Part shown: positions 18,340 to 26,776 of the stretch, piece after piece
Layout: each line of letters starts with the position of its first letter
Numbering within the stretch: the first letter of the stretch is position 1
The notes under the pieces: generated by a model
What the model saw: only the letters and a program-made list of their open reading frames with translations
Told to the model about the DNA's origin: nothing
Database searches by the model: none
Program-made: the position numbers and the translations under genes
DNA from: Pirellulaceae bacterium
GTDB taxonomy: Bacteria; Planctomycetota; Planctomycetia; Pirellulales; Pirellulaceae
DNA length: 56,422 nucleotides
NCBI GenBank assembly: GCA_022448315.1
Contig: JAKVCA010000016.1
Span: 1-56,422, forward strand
Direction of reading: 5' to 3'

Positions 18340-19971
18340 TCAATTGGATACGAGCCAACTCGGACCGCCTTTGCTGGGAGGCAGATTGATGGGGTTCACG
18401 GCATCAATTCCGTCGAACTTAAGGATCTCCTCGATGGCGGCCGCTGGAACATTGGAATCAAGGTTAAGGACGCCAATCGCTTTGCCGTCAGGTTCCTGTA
18501 ACGTCCTTCCTACGGACATCTGCGCAATATTGATGTTATGTTGGCCCAAGGCCGAACCAAGCGAGCCAATGACTCCGGGGCGATCCTGATGCTCAAAGAT
18601 CAACATGTTCCCGTCCATGTAAGCTTCCAGACGATGTTCGTTCAGCCGAAAAAGTCTGGGCATGTCGCTACCGAATAGCGTGCCGCCGATCGCGAGATCT
18701 TTCCCCTCGCCACTTACGGTGACGGTCATCGATGAGCTGAACGACGTGGTCTCTGCGCTTCGTTCCTCGGACAAGCGTATACCGCGCTCTTTACATAAAA
18801 CTTCCGCATTGATGACATTCGCCTCATCGTCTACCACGCCTTCAAGAAGGCCGGCGCAAAGTGACGAGGTGAGAATCTTTGTATCCTTCGAAGAGATTTC
18901 TCCTCGGTAAGACAGGTTCACCCGGTCGATTGCACCGCCATGCCACTGAGCTGCCAGTAAACCAAGACGGTACGCGACTTGTAGGTATCCCGAAAGTGAT
19001 TTGAGCGTCGCGGGATCAAGTGCTGCAGTGTTAACCGCGTGGCGGATCTCACCCGATTGAAGGAATCGAGTGATGAGCTGGACAGCTTCGACTGCCACTT
19101 GAGTTTGGGCTTCCTCCGTGCTCGCGCCCAGATGAGGGGTACACAATACACCAGGCTTGCCAAACAAAGGGCTGTCGGTGCACGGCTCGTTCTCAAACAC
19201 ATCCAACGCGACGCCACCCAATTGGCCTGATTCGAGGCCTTGAACAAGTGCGGCTTCGTTATAGATGCCTCCTCTGGCGCAATTGATAAGGCGCGCTCCA
19301 GGCTTGAGCAGCTCAAGTTCTTCCACGTCGATCAAATTGCGAGTTTCAGGGGTGAGGGGCGTGTGAACGGTGAGATAGTCAAGTTTGGGGAGCATGTCCT
19401 TGACGTTTTCAACACGTTGAATTCCCAGTTGTGCGGCCATTTCTGCGGATAGGAATGGATCAAACGCGTAGACTTCCATCTCAAAAGCCTGCGCCCGCTT
19501 TGCAAATTCCTGCCCAATTCGACCGAGTCCAACGATGCCAACCGTTTTACCACCCAGCTGACTGCCCATGAACTTTTTGCGGTCCCAACGACCCTCGCAA
19601 AGGCTTTGATATGCCGGGGCAATGTTTCTGGAAAGCGAGAGCATGAGTGAAAAGGCATGCTCTGCCGTGCTCAGTGTGTTGCCGGTAGGGGTGTTCATCA
19701 CCACAATGCCGGTCCGTGTTGCGGCAACTTTATCGATGTTGTCCGTGCCGACTCCAGCGCGGGCGATCGCCCGCAATTGTTTGTTGCCTTCAAGTGCTTC
19801 TGCCGTAATTTTGACGCCACTACGACATATCGCGGCATCGAACTTATTCAATGCTTCTCGTAGTTCACTGCCTGCCAGCCCTGTGATGACTTCATATTCG
19901 ATCCCTTCGGCTTGCTCAAGCAAATCAAGGCCCTCTTGGGCGATTGAATCGAGGACAATGACTCGGTTCAT
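18340..19971 (-). CDS. serA: D-3-phosphoglycerate dehydrogenase
   Basis: First enzyme of serine synthesis: oxidises 3-phosphoglycerate to 3-phosphohydroxypyruvate with NAD. 543 residues, the long form with catalytic, intervening (ASB) and C-terminal ACT domains. The Rossmann motif is VGIVGLGRIGQEFAKRA. Catalytic residues are seen in LINCARGGIYNEAAL (Arg), ALDVFENEP (Glu) and LCTPHLGAST (His). The ACT domain, in the last 80 residues (MLIFEHQDRPGVIGSLGSAL), is the usual site for serine feedback. ATG 19971 is preferred to TTG 19977 because AGGA lies 7 nt upstream of it. serC lies 65 bp upstream on the same strand, so serC-serA form a serine operon. Confidence 0.97.
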   Translation of the reverse strand: MNRVIVLDSIAQEGLDLLEQAEGIEYEVITGLAGSELREALNKFDAAICRSGVKITAEALEGNKQLRAIARAGVGTDNIDKVAATRTGIVVMNTPTGNTLSTAEHAFSLMLSLSRNIAPAYQSLCEGRWDRKKFMGSQLGGKTVGIVGLGRIGQEFAKRAQAFEMEVYAFDPFLSAEMAAQLGIQRVENVKDMLPKLDYLTVHTPLTPETRNLIDVEELELLKPGARLINCARGGIYNEAALVQGLESGQLGGVALDVFENEPCTDSPLFGKPGVLCTPHLGASTEEAQTQVAVEAVQLITRFLQSGEIRHAVNTAALDPATLKSLSGYLQVAYRLGLLAAQWHGGAIDRVNLSYRGEISSKDTKILTSSLCAGLLEGVVDDEANVINAEVLCKERGIRLSEERSAETTSFSSSMTVTVSGEGKDLAIGGTLFGSDMPRLFRLNEHRLEAYMDGNMLIFEHQDRPGVIGSLGSALGQHNINIAQMSVGRTLQEPDGKAIGVLNLDSNVPAAAIEEILKFDGIDAVNPINLPPSKGGPSWLVSN

Positions 19972-20036
19972 GTTCAATTCCTATTCCAGAACGCGTTTGA
20001 TTTGGATTATCGTAGACCGTTTACAAGGGTTGCCAA

Positions 20037-21143
20037 CTAGCTATTCTTGTTTGCAAAGTCCTGCATGAACTTTGTGAGTGCATCAACACCTTCGACGGGC
20101 ATCGCGTTGTAGATCGAAGCTCGTATGCCGCCAACGCTACGATGTCCCTTCAAGTCGGTGAGCCCCTCAGTTTTTGCCCCGCTCAAAAATTGTGTTTCCA
20201 GTTCTTCGGTTGGGAGCCGGAACGTCACATTCATTTTTGATCGCACATCTTTTTTGGCATGGCCACGATAGAACGTGTCATGTTGATCGATCACTCCGTA
20301 AACTTTGGCAGCTTTTTCGCCGTTCGTTTTTTCGATTGCGGCAAGACCGCCAACCTCATTCAGCAGCCACTTTGCGATGAGGCCAACCACATAGACCGCA
20401 AAGGTTGGTGGGGTGTTGTAGCAGGATTTCGCCTTCGCATGATTGCGATACAAAAGATAGCCAGGAAGAGTGTCTGCACCCTGTTCAAGCAATTCGTCTT
20501 TGATGATTGCAATCGTCACCCCGGCTGGCCCAGCATTCTTCTGTGCGCAGGCGTAAATCATGCCATAACGTGAAATGTCCAACGGTCGGCTTAGGAAGTC
20601 TGAGGAAGCATCGCAAATCAGAGGTGAGGTGCCACATTCGGGTTCGCTCGTGAACTGAACCCCCTGAATCGTCTCGTTGCTGGTGTAGTGGACATAGGCC
20701 GAATCCTCGGACCAAGAAGGATCGGAACTTGAAGGGATCGCATTGAAATTGTCCGGTGAACCGTCCCATGCCACACGGGCTTCACCGACTTTCTTTGCCT
20801 CGGCCAACGCTGATTTTCCCCAAGTACCGGTGATCAGGTAGTCTGCTGGCCTGCCCGAGTCCTGCAAAAAGTTCAACGGGATCATGGAGAACTGCAGCCG
20901 CGAGCCTCCCTGGAGAAACAGGACAGAATACCCTTCGGGAATACTCAAAAGTTTCCGAAGTGAGGCTTCAGTTTGATTGAGAATTTCGTCAAAGGCCTTA
21001 CTGCGATGGCTGATTTCAAGAACCGAACTCCCAACGCCCGGTAGAGCAAGCATTTCATCTCGAATCTGCTCTAAAACGGTGACAGGAAGGACCGCTGGGC
21101 CAGCGGAAAAGTTATACATTCGGTCGGCGATTGTCGCGGGCAT
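20037..21143 (-). CDS. serC: Phosphoserine aminotransferase
   Basis: PLP enzyme that transfers an amino group from glutamate to 3-phosphohydroxypyruvate, the second step of serine synthesis. It can also act in pyridoxal phosphate synthesis. The length of 368 residues is normal. Family signatures are NFSAGPAVLPVTVLEQIRDE at the N-terminus, LFLQGGSRLQFSMIPLN, and the PLP-lysine region YACAQKNAGPAGVTI. The C-terminal GHRSVGGIRASIYNAMP is the substrate-binding Arg motif. An in-frame ATG at 21119 exists without a better ribosome site, so 21143 is kept. It is the first gene of the serC-serA pair; the third enzyme of the pathway, serB, is not seen here. Confidence 0.97.
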   Translation of the reverse strand: MPATIADRMYNFSAGPAVLPVTVLEQIRDEMLALPGVGSSVLEISHRSKAFDEILNQTEASLRKLLSIPEGYSVLFLQGGSRLQFSMIPLNFLQDSGRPADYLITGTWGKSALAEAKKVGEARVAWDGSPDNFNAIPSSSDPSWSEDSAYVHYTSNETIQGVQFTSEPECGTSPLICDASSDFLSRPLDISRYGMIYACAQKNAGPAGVTIAIIKDELLEQGADTLPGYLLYRNHAKAKSCYNTPPTFAVYVVGLIAKWLLNEVGGLAAIEKTNGEKAAKVYGVIDQHDTFYRGHAKKDVRSKMNVTFRLPTEELETQFLSGAKTEGLTDLKGHRSVGGIRASIYNAMPVEGVDALTKFMQDFANKNS

Positions 21144-21530
21144 CTTTAATGACTCTGCGTTTAGAGATTTTCGTGACGCGTTACGGTTTAAAGTCCATGA
21201 TTTTACGTTTCTTCCTCTTGCCTGAGAAGGTGCAGCTCAGGACCAGAGCAAGAGGCGGGGTTTCAGAGAAAAAACGTTGGTATCCTGCCTTGCAGGAGGC
21301 TTTTCTATTTAGGACCGCTGCCAATGAAGTTGCCTAATCCCAAGCCAACTTAAGACCCCGTCGCCCTTTGCACTTGAGATGCGGAAACTTTCCTCCACCA
21401 AATATGGCTCTGGGTAGTCTGGGGACGCGAGGCTGCGCGGCAAGAGGGGCGGAGACGTGGCTCCGCGCAGCAGGAGTCAAGAATGTCGGGGGAAGCGAAT
21501 CACCAAAGACCGTATGTACGACTTGGCGAG
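21144..21530. other. Intergenic gap with a GC-rich hairpin (21432-21471)
   Basis: 387 bp between the start of serC and the end of the EF-P-like gene. It contains a perfect 9-bp inverted repeat, GCTGCGCGG (21432-21440) and CCGCGCAGC (21463-21471), around a purine-rich 22-nt loop. No T run follows on either strand, so it is not a normal intrinsic terminator. A shorter CCTGC-CTT-GCAGG hairpin lies near 21285. The serC promoter should be here. Confidence 0.55.
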
Positions 21531-22094
21531 TCAGGCTCTTGAAAGGTACTGGCCCGTCCGCGTGTCGACTTTGATCTGCTCGCCTTCCTTGAGATATTCG
21601 GGAACCTGAAGAACAAAACCGGTTTCAAGTGTTGCGGGCTTGGTGCGGCTGGTTGCAGAATTTCCTTTTACTCCGGGGTCGCACTGGGTCACTTTCAGTT
21701 CAACAGTTGCTGGCAATTGGATCCCTACGCATTCGTCTTGATAAATCAGGGCGTAGACGTCTTCAAGCTCGGGCACGAGAAACTGTAGCTCGTCCGAAAG
21801 TTGTGCCAATTCAATACTGTACTGATTGAAGTCTGCCTGATCGAGAAAGTGAACATGCGTCGCATCGGTGTACATGAGTTTGACAAGACGCTTGGAAAAA
21901 TCTGCCTCGTCGAGACTCTCAGATCCCTTCAAGGTGATGTCAACTTTCTGTTTCGTCACCAAATTTCGAGCACGATACTTGTAAAGGGTAGCCGCCCCTC
22001 GTGCCGATGGGGTGTGGACAGAAACCGATTGGATCAAGCAGGGTGAACCCTGAAAGGTGACAATCGCACCTGATTTAATTTCTTTTGCAAGCAT
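21531..22094 (-). CDS. yeiP: EF-P-like translation factor, EfpL/YeiP type
   Basis: Paralogue of elongation factor P, which rescues ribosomes stalled on proline-rich and some other nascent motifs by binding near the E site. 187 residues, close to E. coli EfpL (190). It has the three-domain KOW/OB/OB fold. The ribosome-facing loop reads TPSARGAATLYKYR, with Arg32 at the tip. The run S-x-RGAATLYK marks the EfpL branch rather than classic EF-P, which has lysine or another modified residue. Later signatures are VELKVTQCDPGVKG and PATLETGFVLQVPEYLKEGE. The ATG at 22094 aligns with the family N-terminus (MLAKEIKSGAIV), whereas an in-frame GTG at 22133 has the better GAGG site but would add 13 residues. 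It lies 92 bp downstream of the 160-residue unknown and may belong to the proC operon. Confidence 0.9.
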   Translation of the reverse strand: MLAKEIKSGAIVTFQGSPCLIQSVSVHTPSARGAATLYKYRARNLVTKQKVDITLKGSESLDEADFSKRLVKLMYTDATHVHFLDQADFNQYSIELAQLSDELQFLVPELEDVYALIYQDECVGIQLPATVELKVTQCDPGVKGNSATSRTKPATLETGFVLQVPEYLKEGEQIKVDTRTGQYLSRA

Positions 22095-22186
22095 ATTGGG
22101 GCTCGAGGTTTCGAAGAGCTTGAAGTGAGACACAATCGCCTCGCAGACTGGCCCGCATCACGTTTTCGCTACGAGTGGCTTTGAGA

Positions 22187-22669
22187 TTAAAAGATGGCTT
22201 CGGAAGACGGGTCAATGCCTACTCCAACAGTCAACTTCGACAGTGCTTGAAGAACGACAAGCATGGCACCGGGATCGAGGAGCTCATCGGCATCTTCGGA
22301 CCCCGGCGATAATTCTTCAAAGTGGAAAAGGTCCAAGCGGGCATCGTAGCTCTGGGCCTCCCTCCATTTTGCAAGTTCCGCCTCATCTAGTGTTTCGGTC
22401 GGAAATTCATCGGCCAGCTCACCAAGGTGCTCCATGACTTCTTCACCGATGACAAAGGAAATGTCCAGGGCAGCGTGATCGTGGGGACAGAATATGGTCA
22501 CCGATTCCATGAGCCCGTCATCCGCCGCCTCATTTTCCCCAATTTTGTAACGCTCCCCTAACTTCTCGACCATTGCGAGAACTTCCGCCAGCTTGGGGCG
22601 ATTCTCTTGAGGGAAAAGGACAAAGCAGGTCTCTCGATATTGAAATCCGTGGTGCTCAAAAAGCGACAT
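22187..22669 (-). CDS. Acidic soluble protein, function unknown
   Basis: 160-residue, strongly acidic cytoplasmic protein with no signal peptide or membrane segment. The N-terminal half has an alternating strand/helix pattern (YRETCFVLFPQENRPKLAEV, ESVTIFCPHDHAALDISFVI). The C-terminal half is rich in Glu and Asp (FEELSPGSEDADELLDPG). I do not recognise a family. ATG 22669 has a weak GAGAG site. It lies 35 bp after the 68-residue gene and together with it and proC forms a tight same-strand run, so co-expression is likely. Its codon use and uninterrupted frame support a real gene. Confidence 0.75.
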   Translation of the reverse strand: MSLFEHHGFQYRETCFVLFPQENRPKLAEVLAMVEKLGERYKIGENEAADDGLMESVTIFCPHDHAALDISFVIGEEVMEHLGELADEFPTETLDEAELAKWREAQSYDARLDLFHFEELSPGSEDADELLDPGAMLVVLQALSKLTVGVGIDPSSEAIF

Positions 22670-22704
22670 GTTGTGCTCTCAATCTTTCAGGCATTTGGCT
22701 ACTT

Positions 22705-22911
22705 CTATCGATCTTGCCACTGGTTGATGGAATCGAGCATGGTGTCACGTTCTTCTGCGTTGGACCACACGGACTCATCACCTTCCAGTCGAATTTCGTC
22801 ATGTCCTTCGAAGGTGCAAGCTTCTGCTCCGAAAAAATGCGGTACGTCGGCGTTCCATAGGACTCGGTATCGTGGAACGTGTTTATCATCCACGACCGAA
22901 AAAACGCTCAT
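22705..22911 (-). CDS. Small acidic protein (68 aa), function unknown
   Basis: Begins MSVFSVVDDKHVPRYRVLW and ends with INQWQDR. The start at 22911 is set by a good ribosome site on the minus strand: GGGAG lies 7 nt before the ATG. The frame continues open upstream into proC, but only as overlap. It sits in the 30-bp-spaced interval directly after proC and 35 bp before the 160-residue gene. It is rich in Asp, Glu and aromatic residues, with no signal peptide or cysteine motif. Function cannot be inferred beyond linkage to proC. Confidence 0.65.
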   Translation of the reverse strand: MSVFSVVDDKHVPRYRVLWNADVPHFFGAEACTFEGHDEIRLEGDESVWSNAEERDTMLDSINQWQDR

Positions 22912-22939
22912 TCTATCGCTCCCAAGTTTTCTAATCCGT

Positions 22940-23770
22940 TCAAACGATTTGTGTGCCCAGTTCAGCGGCGCGTTCTGACGAGGCGCGGACGGCAGAGATG
23001 ATTGCTGCACGGAACGAATGATCTTCGAGTTCTTTAAGGCCACGGGCTGTCGTTCCGCCCGGACTGGTCACCTGTTCTCTCAAGATTGCTGGGTGGTGGT
23101 CTGTTTGCAGAGCGAGTTTAGCAGACCCGATCAGGGTTTGAATTGCAACCTTCGTCGCCACCTCGCGTGGGAGACCGACAAGCACGCCACCATCCGAAAG
23201 ACTTTCAATCATGGCGAAGACGTAGGCGGGACCTGAGCCTGACAGGCCAGTAATGGCATCAAGTTGGGGTTCCGTGACCTCGACGCAAACACCGAGCGAT
23301 GAAAAAAGAGCCTCACAGAGATTTCGGTCGAGAGGAGATGTCCCCGGACCCATCGTAAATCCGGAAACACCCTCGCTGACCAGGCAAGGCGTATTCGGCA
23401 TGACTCGTATGATTCGGTCGTTCTGAAGCCACGATTGCAAAGGTGCAATGGGGATGCCAGCGGCGATCGAAATGATCAATTTCTTCTGATTGGCCTCAGC
23501 CAATGCGGTCGACACGTTTTTGAGACCCTGTGGCTTGACCGCGAGTATGATCGTGTCGGCCGAGTTGCAAACCTCTTCATTGGAGCTGCACCTGACGGCG
23601 TCAGGCACCTCTGTTGAAAAAACTTGAGCGGCTGCATCTGAGGGGTCGGAGAAAAATATCGTGGGCGGACGATCGGAGAACGCTTTCATAACGCCGCCCG
23701 CAATGGCCTGTGCCATCCGGCCCGCGCCCACAAAACCCAGATTAGCGGGGGGAGCCATCGTCAGATTCAT
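22940..23770 (-). CDS. proC: Pyrroline-5-carboxylate reductase
   Basis: Last step of proline synthesis: NAD(P)H-dependent reduction of pyrroline-5-carboxylate. 276 residues, normal for the family. The N-terminal Rossmann motif is LGFVGAGRMAQAIAGGV, followed by IILAVKPQ and RVMPNTPCLVSEGVSGF. The C-terminal dimerisation and active-site signature is ITGLSGSGPAYVFAMIESLSDGGVLVGLP, split here only for description, with LREQVTSPGGTTARGL after it. ATG 23770 is preceded by AAGGA at 7 nt. It leads a same-strand group with two small unknown genes and possibly the EfpL gene. The link of proline synthesis with a factor relieving proline stalling is suggestive but may be chance. Confidence 0.97.
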   Translation of the reverse strand: MNLTMAPPANLGFVGAGRMAQAIAGGVMKAFSDRPPTIFFSDPSDAAAQVFSTEVPDAVRCSSNEEVCNSADTIILAVKPQGLKNVSTALAEANQKKLIISIAAGIPIAPLQSWLQNDRIIRVMPNTPCLVSEGVSGFTMGPGTSPLDRNLCEALFSSLGVCVEVTEPQLDAITGLSGSGPAYVFAMIESLSDGGVLVGLPREVATKVAIQTLIGSAKLALQTDHHPAILREQVTSPGGTTARGLKELEDHSFRAAIISAVRASSERAAELGTQIV

Positions 23771-24063
23771 CTGGAATTCCTTTCGTCTTGGTGCAACACG
23801 GCAGATGCTTACGCCACTTTATAACACAAGTTGATCGTCACTCAGGTCCATCCCGACAGGTCGCCTTGGAGTGAGTCCCTCTTGGCCACTCAAAATCCGC
23901 TAGCGACTCAATTGATCTGGGCGCAAAGCACCTTATCTGCGAAGCTCCTCGCCGCGCGGGGGCTTTTACCCAAAAACATGAAATGCTTCTGGTGATGCTA
24001 TGAAATTGGGGTATCACAACGGATATCGGAAGCTGGCTTATGCATTTGCGAGGAGTTTCGTTC

Positions 24064-24516
24064 ATGAATTCTCTGAGAAGTTCAACATTGATTGCCGGTT
24101 TGATCGCAATTTTGGCGGTATCTGGTCTGAACGCCGGTGATGGTTTTAAGATGCCTAATCTCAATCCGTTTTCCAAAAAAGCGGGAACTGACTCTGGCTC
24201 TTCAAGCTTTTCGCTCGTCAAAAAGAAACCCAAGGCTGAACCGAAGAAGCCCGGCCTCTTTACGCAAATGTCCAATGGAACAAGAAGAGCGTTCGACAGT
24301 ACGGTTGATTTTTTGAATCCTTGGAGCAAGAAGAGCAAAATGCCGGCGGAAAGGCCTCCGGTCACCGGATCTCAGAGGGTGATTTCAGGGTCAGCCATTA
24401 AGTCGGAGCCCAAAGAGTCAGGCGGATGGTGGTCGCGGATGTTCACCCCAAAGCCCGAGCCCTCACGTCCACAGACAGCAAACGATTTCCTGGGGCAGCC
24501 TCGCCTGACGTATTAG
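24064..24516 (+). CDS. Small basic secreted protein, planctomycete-type
   Basis: 150-residue exported protein. The signal peptide is MNSLRSSTLIAGLIAILAVS, with cleavage near LNAGDG. The mature part is low-complexity, rich in Lys, Pro and Ser, and repeats short Asn-Pro-Phe/Trp motifs: NLNPFSKKAG, DFLNPWSKKS and SRMFTPKPEP. No enzyme motif is seen. It looks like an unstructured envelope- or wall-associated protein; this is inference. ATG 24064 is set by AGGAG 8 nt upstream; an in-frame ATG at 24040 has no such site. It stands alone, 283 bp before selB. That gap (24517-24799) holds nothing recognisable and shows no tRNA-Sec. Confidence 0.7.
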   Translation: MNSLRSSTLIAGLIAILAVSGLNAGDGFKMPNLNPFSKKAGTDSGSSSFSLVKKKPKAEPKKPGLFTQMSNGTRRAFDSTVDFLNPWSKKSKMPAERPPVTGSQRVISGSAIKSEPKESGGWWSRMFTPKPEPSRPQTANDFLGQPRLTY

Positions 24517-24799
24517 TTTGGGGCAGAGGTCAACAACTTCCAATCGTTTCCAGTGGATGCCCCCAATATATTTCTGCAACACTCAGCATTGCTCAAGATT
24601 GCTGTCCCAGTTTGCCGCCGATGATTGAAGGCGAAATTCATATGGGGTCATTTTCGGATCGTCTTTACTGCCGAACAATTCGGTGAGTTTAGACGCATCT
24701 TAAGCAAAGCGGCAGGAGCGATCGATTTAATTCGTTGGCCCCCGCTTTCTTGATGCGCGAACCTGTGACGCTCGATGACAAACTCGTTAAAATGACCGC

Positions 24800-26734
24800 A
24801 TGGAATCTAACGACCTCATTCTGGGCACCGCAGGCCACATTGACCACGGAAAGACTTCGCTGATTCGGGCACTGACGGGGGTTGATACCGACCGACTTCC
24901 CGAAGAACAGAAACGTGGCATCACGATTGAGCTTGGTTTCGCTCATTTGGAAGTTCCGCCGCATCGTTTTGGAGTGGTCGACGTTCCGGGCCACGAACGT
25001 TTTGTTCGGAATATGCTCGCAGGCGCTACGGGTATGGACGCCGTTTTGCTGGTGGTTGCCGCAGATGATTCCATCAAGCAGCAGACACGCGAGCACCTCG
25101 AGATCCTGAAGCTTCTTCGCTTGCCGTGTGGCGTCATCGCGCTGACAAAGTGCGATCTTGTGGATGAAGACTGGCTGGACCTTGTCGAAGAGGAGGTTCG
25201 AGACATGGTCACCGGGACCTGTCTTGCTGATGCGCCTATTGTGCGGACCAGTGCAGTCACCGGGAGTGGCCTCGACGAACTCAGACAGGCACTCAAGTTC
25301 GCGGCAGCAACCGCCATTCAATTTCGAAATGACTCAAGGTTTGCCCCGTTTCGAATGGCGATTGACCGCACTTTTACGATTGCAGGCCACGGTACTGTCG
25401 TGACCGGAAGTGTGGTGAGTGGAGCCACGAAAACAGGTGACGAGCTTGAAATTGTTCCCGGCCGGATCAAGGTTCGAGTTCGAGGTATTCAGAATCATGA
25501 TCAGCCGACGACTGAGGTTCATCGTGGGCAGCGTGCGGCGATCAACTTGGTCGGGATCCATCACAATGAGACCCGACGTGGGCACGAACTCATTTTTCCG
25601 AATAGCCTTGAAGAATCAAAACGTCTTTTGGTTCGCCTGCATTACTTGGAGGAAGAACGACGCACGCTTCGAAAGCGATCCCGCATCCGTCTTCATTTGG
25701 GGACAACCGAACAACTTGCCACGCTCACTCTTTTGGACTGCGAGGGGCTTGAACCCGGAGAAAAAGCATACGCGCAGATCATACTGTCCGAGCCTGTTGT
25801 TGCGGGTTGGAAGCAACCGTTCGTCGTTCGGTCCGAGTCTCCAGTGAGGACCATAGGGGGGGGCCTGATCTTGGATCCAAATGCGGCCCACCTTAAGTCT
25901 CAGGCGGATAACTACCTTGAATCTCTGGGAATGCTCGAGGATGCCGCCAAATCGCAACGCGTCGAAGCGGCGATTCGAATGCGTGGCTGGCAAGTATGGG
26001 GAGACAAGGACCTTTTTCGACTGACGGGAGTGGAGGAACCTCGCGAAGCCATCCGGCAACTGATCGCAGATGGAAGCGTTGTTGTGATTGAACTTTCTCC
26101 GCAAAGATCGCTTCGTATCCACCGGGACACTCTGCAATCGCTTGCTAAAAATGTCGAAAGGTTACTCGACAAGCTGCACAAAAGCGAACCGTTGAGGTTG
26201 GTATTTCCTTTGAGTGAAATTGCCAAAAGATTCGAGCATTTACCTGACAGGAAGATCTTGAACACCGCCATTGGCTTGCTCAAAAAAGCCCATTTGCTTC
26301 GAAGTACTCAGCATGGAATTGGATTGCAAAGTTGTGGTCCAAAACTGTCCCAGAATGAAGTCAAGCTATTTGATCAGCTCGTTAAGAGCCTTGAAGAGGT
26401 TGGATTGACGGGTCCAACGGTCAAGCAAATCGAATCGTCAGTCACCAAGAACAAGGATTCTGTCAAGCAACTCCTCCAGTTGGCAGCGGGGCAGGGCGAT
26501 CTCGTTGAAATTACGACAGACTACTATGTTCATCATCGTGTCTTCGAAGAAGCCTGGTCCAAGCTCGAGGCCGCATTTCGAGAACAGGGTGGTATGAAGG
26601 TCAGTTCCATTCGTGAAATCTTAGGCTTTAGCCGAAAGTATGCGGTGCCCTTTTGCGAGTACCTTGATCGGGCGGGATGGACCCGGAGAGAAGGGGATCT
26701 CAGATACTCGGCAAGGACTTCTGAAATTTCCTAA
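24800..26734 (+). CDS. selB: Selenocysteine-specific elongation factor SelB
   Basis: GTPase that delivers selenocysteinyl-tRNA to UGA codons marked by a SECIS hairpin. 644 residues. GTPase motifs are GHIDHGKT (residues 12-19), the switch region [28 protein letters not shown] and [13 protein letters not shown]-Tu-like domains 2 and 3 follow ([20 protein letters not shown], then the [14 protein letters not shown] region). The C-terminal third is built of winged-helix units that bind SECIS RNA, e.g. [15 protein letters not shown] and [20 protein letters not shown]. It shows that the organism probably makes selenoproteins. selA, selD and tRNA-Sec are not in the window. No clear ribosome site precedes ATG 24800. 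Confidence 0.96.
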   Translation: MESNDLILGTAGHIDHGKTSLIRALTGVDTDRLPEEQKRGITIELGFAHLEVPPHRFGVVDVPGHERFVRNMLAGATGMDAVLLVVAADDSIKQQTREHLEILKLLRLPCGVIALTKCDLVDEDWLDLVEEEVRDMVTGTCLADAPIVRTSAVTGSGLDELRQALKFAAATAIQFRNDSRFAPFRMAIDRTFTIAGHGTVVTGSVVSGATKTGDELEIVPGRIKVRVRGIQNHDQPTTEVHRGQRAAINLVGIHHNETRRGHELIFPNSLEESKRLLVRLHYLEEERRTLRKRSRIRLHLGTTEQLATLTLLDCEGLEPGEKAYAQIILSEPVVAGWKQPFVVRSESPVRTIGGGLILDPNAAHLKSQADNYLESLGMLEDAAKSQRVEAAIRMRGWQVWGDKDLFRLTGVEEPREAIRQLIADGSVVVIELSPQRSLRIHRDTLQSLAKNVERLLDKLHKSEPLRLVFPLSEIAKRFEHLPDRKILNTAIGLLKKAHLLRSTQHGIGLQSCGPKLSQNEVKLFDQLVKSLEEVGLTGPTVKQIESSVTKNKDSVKQLLQLAAGQGDLVEITTDYYVHHRVFEEAWSKLEAAFREQGGMKVSSIREILGFSRKYAVPFCEYLDRAGWTRREGDLRYSARTSEIS

Positions 26735-26776
26735 TTGTCAGCCTTCAATAACAGGTGCAGAAGCTTGAGCGCCATG

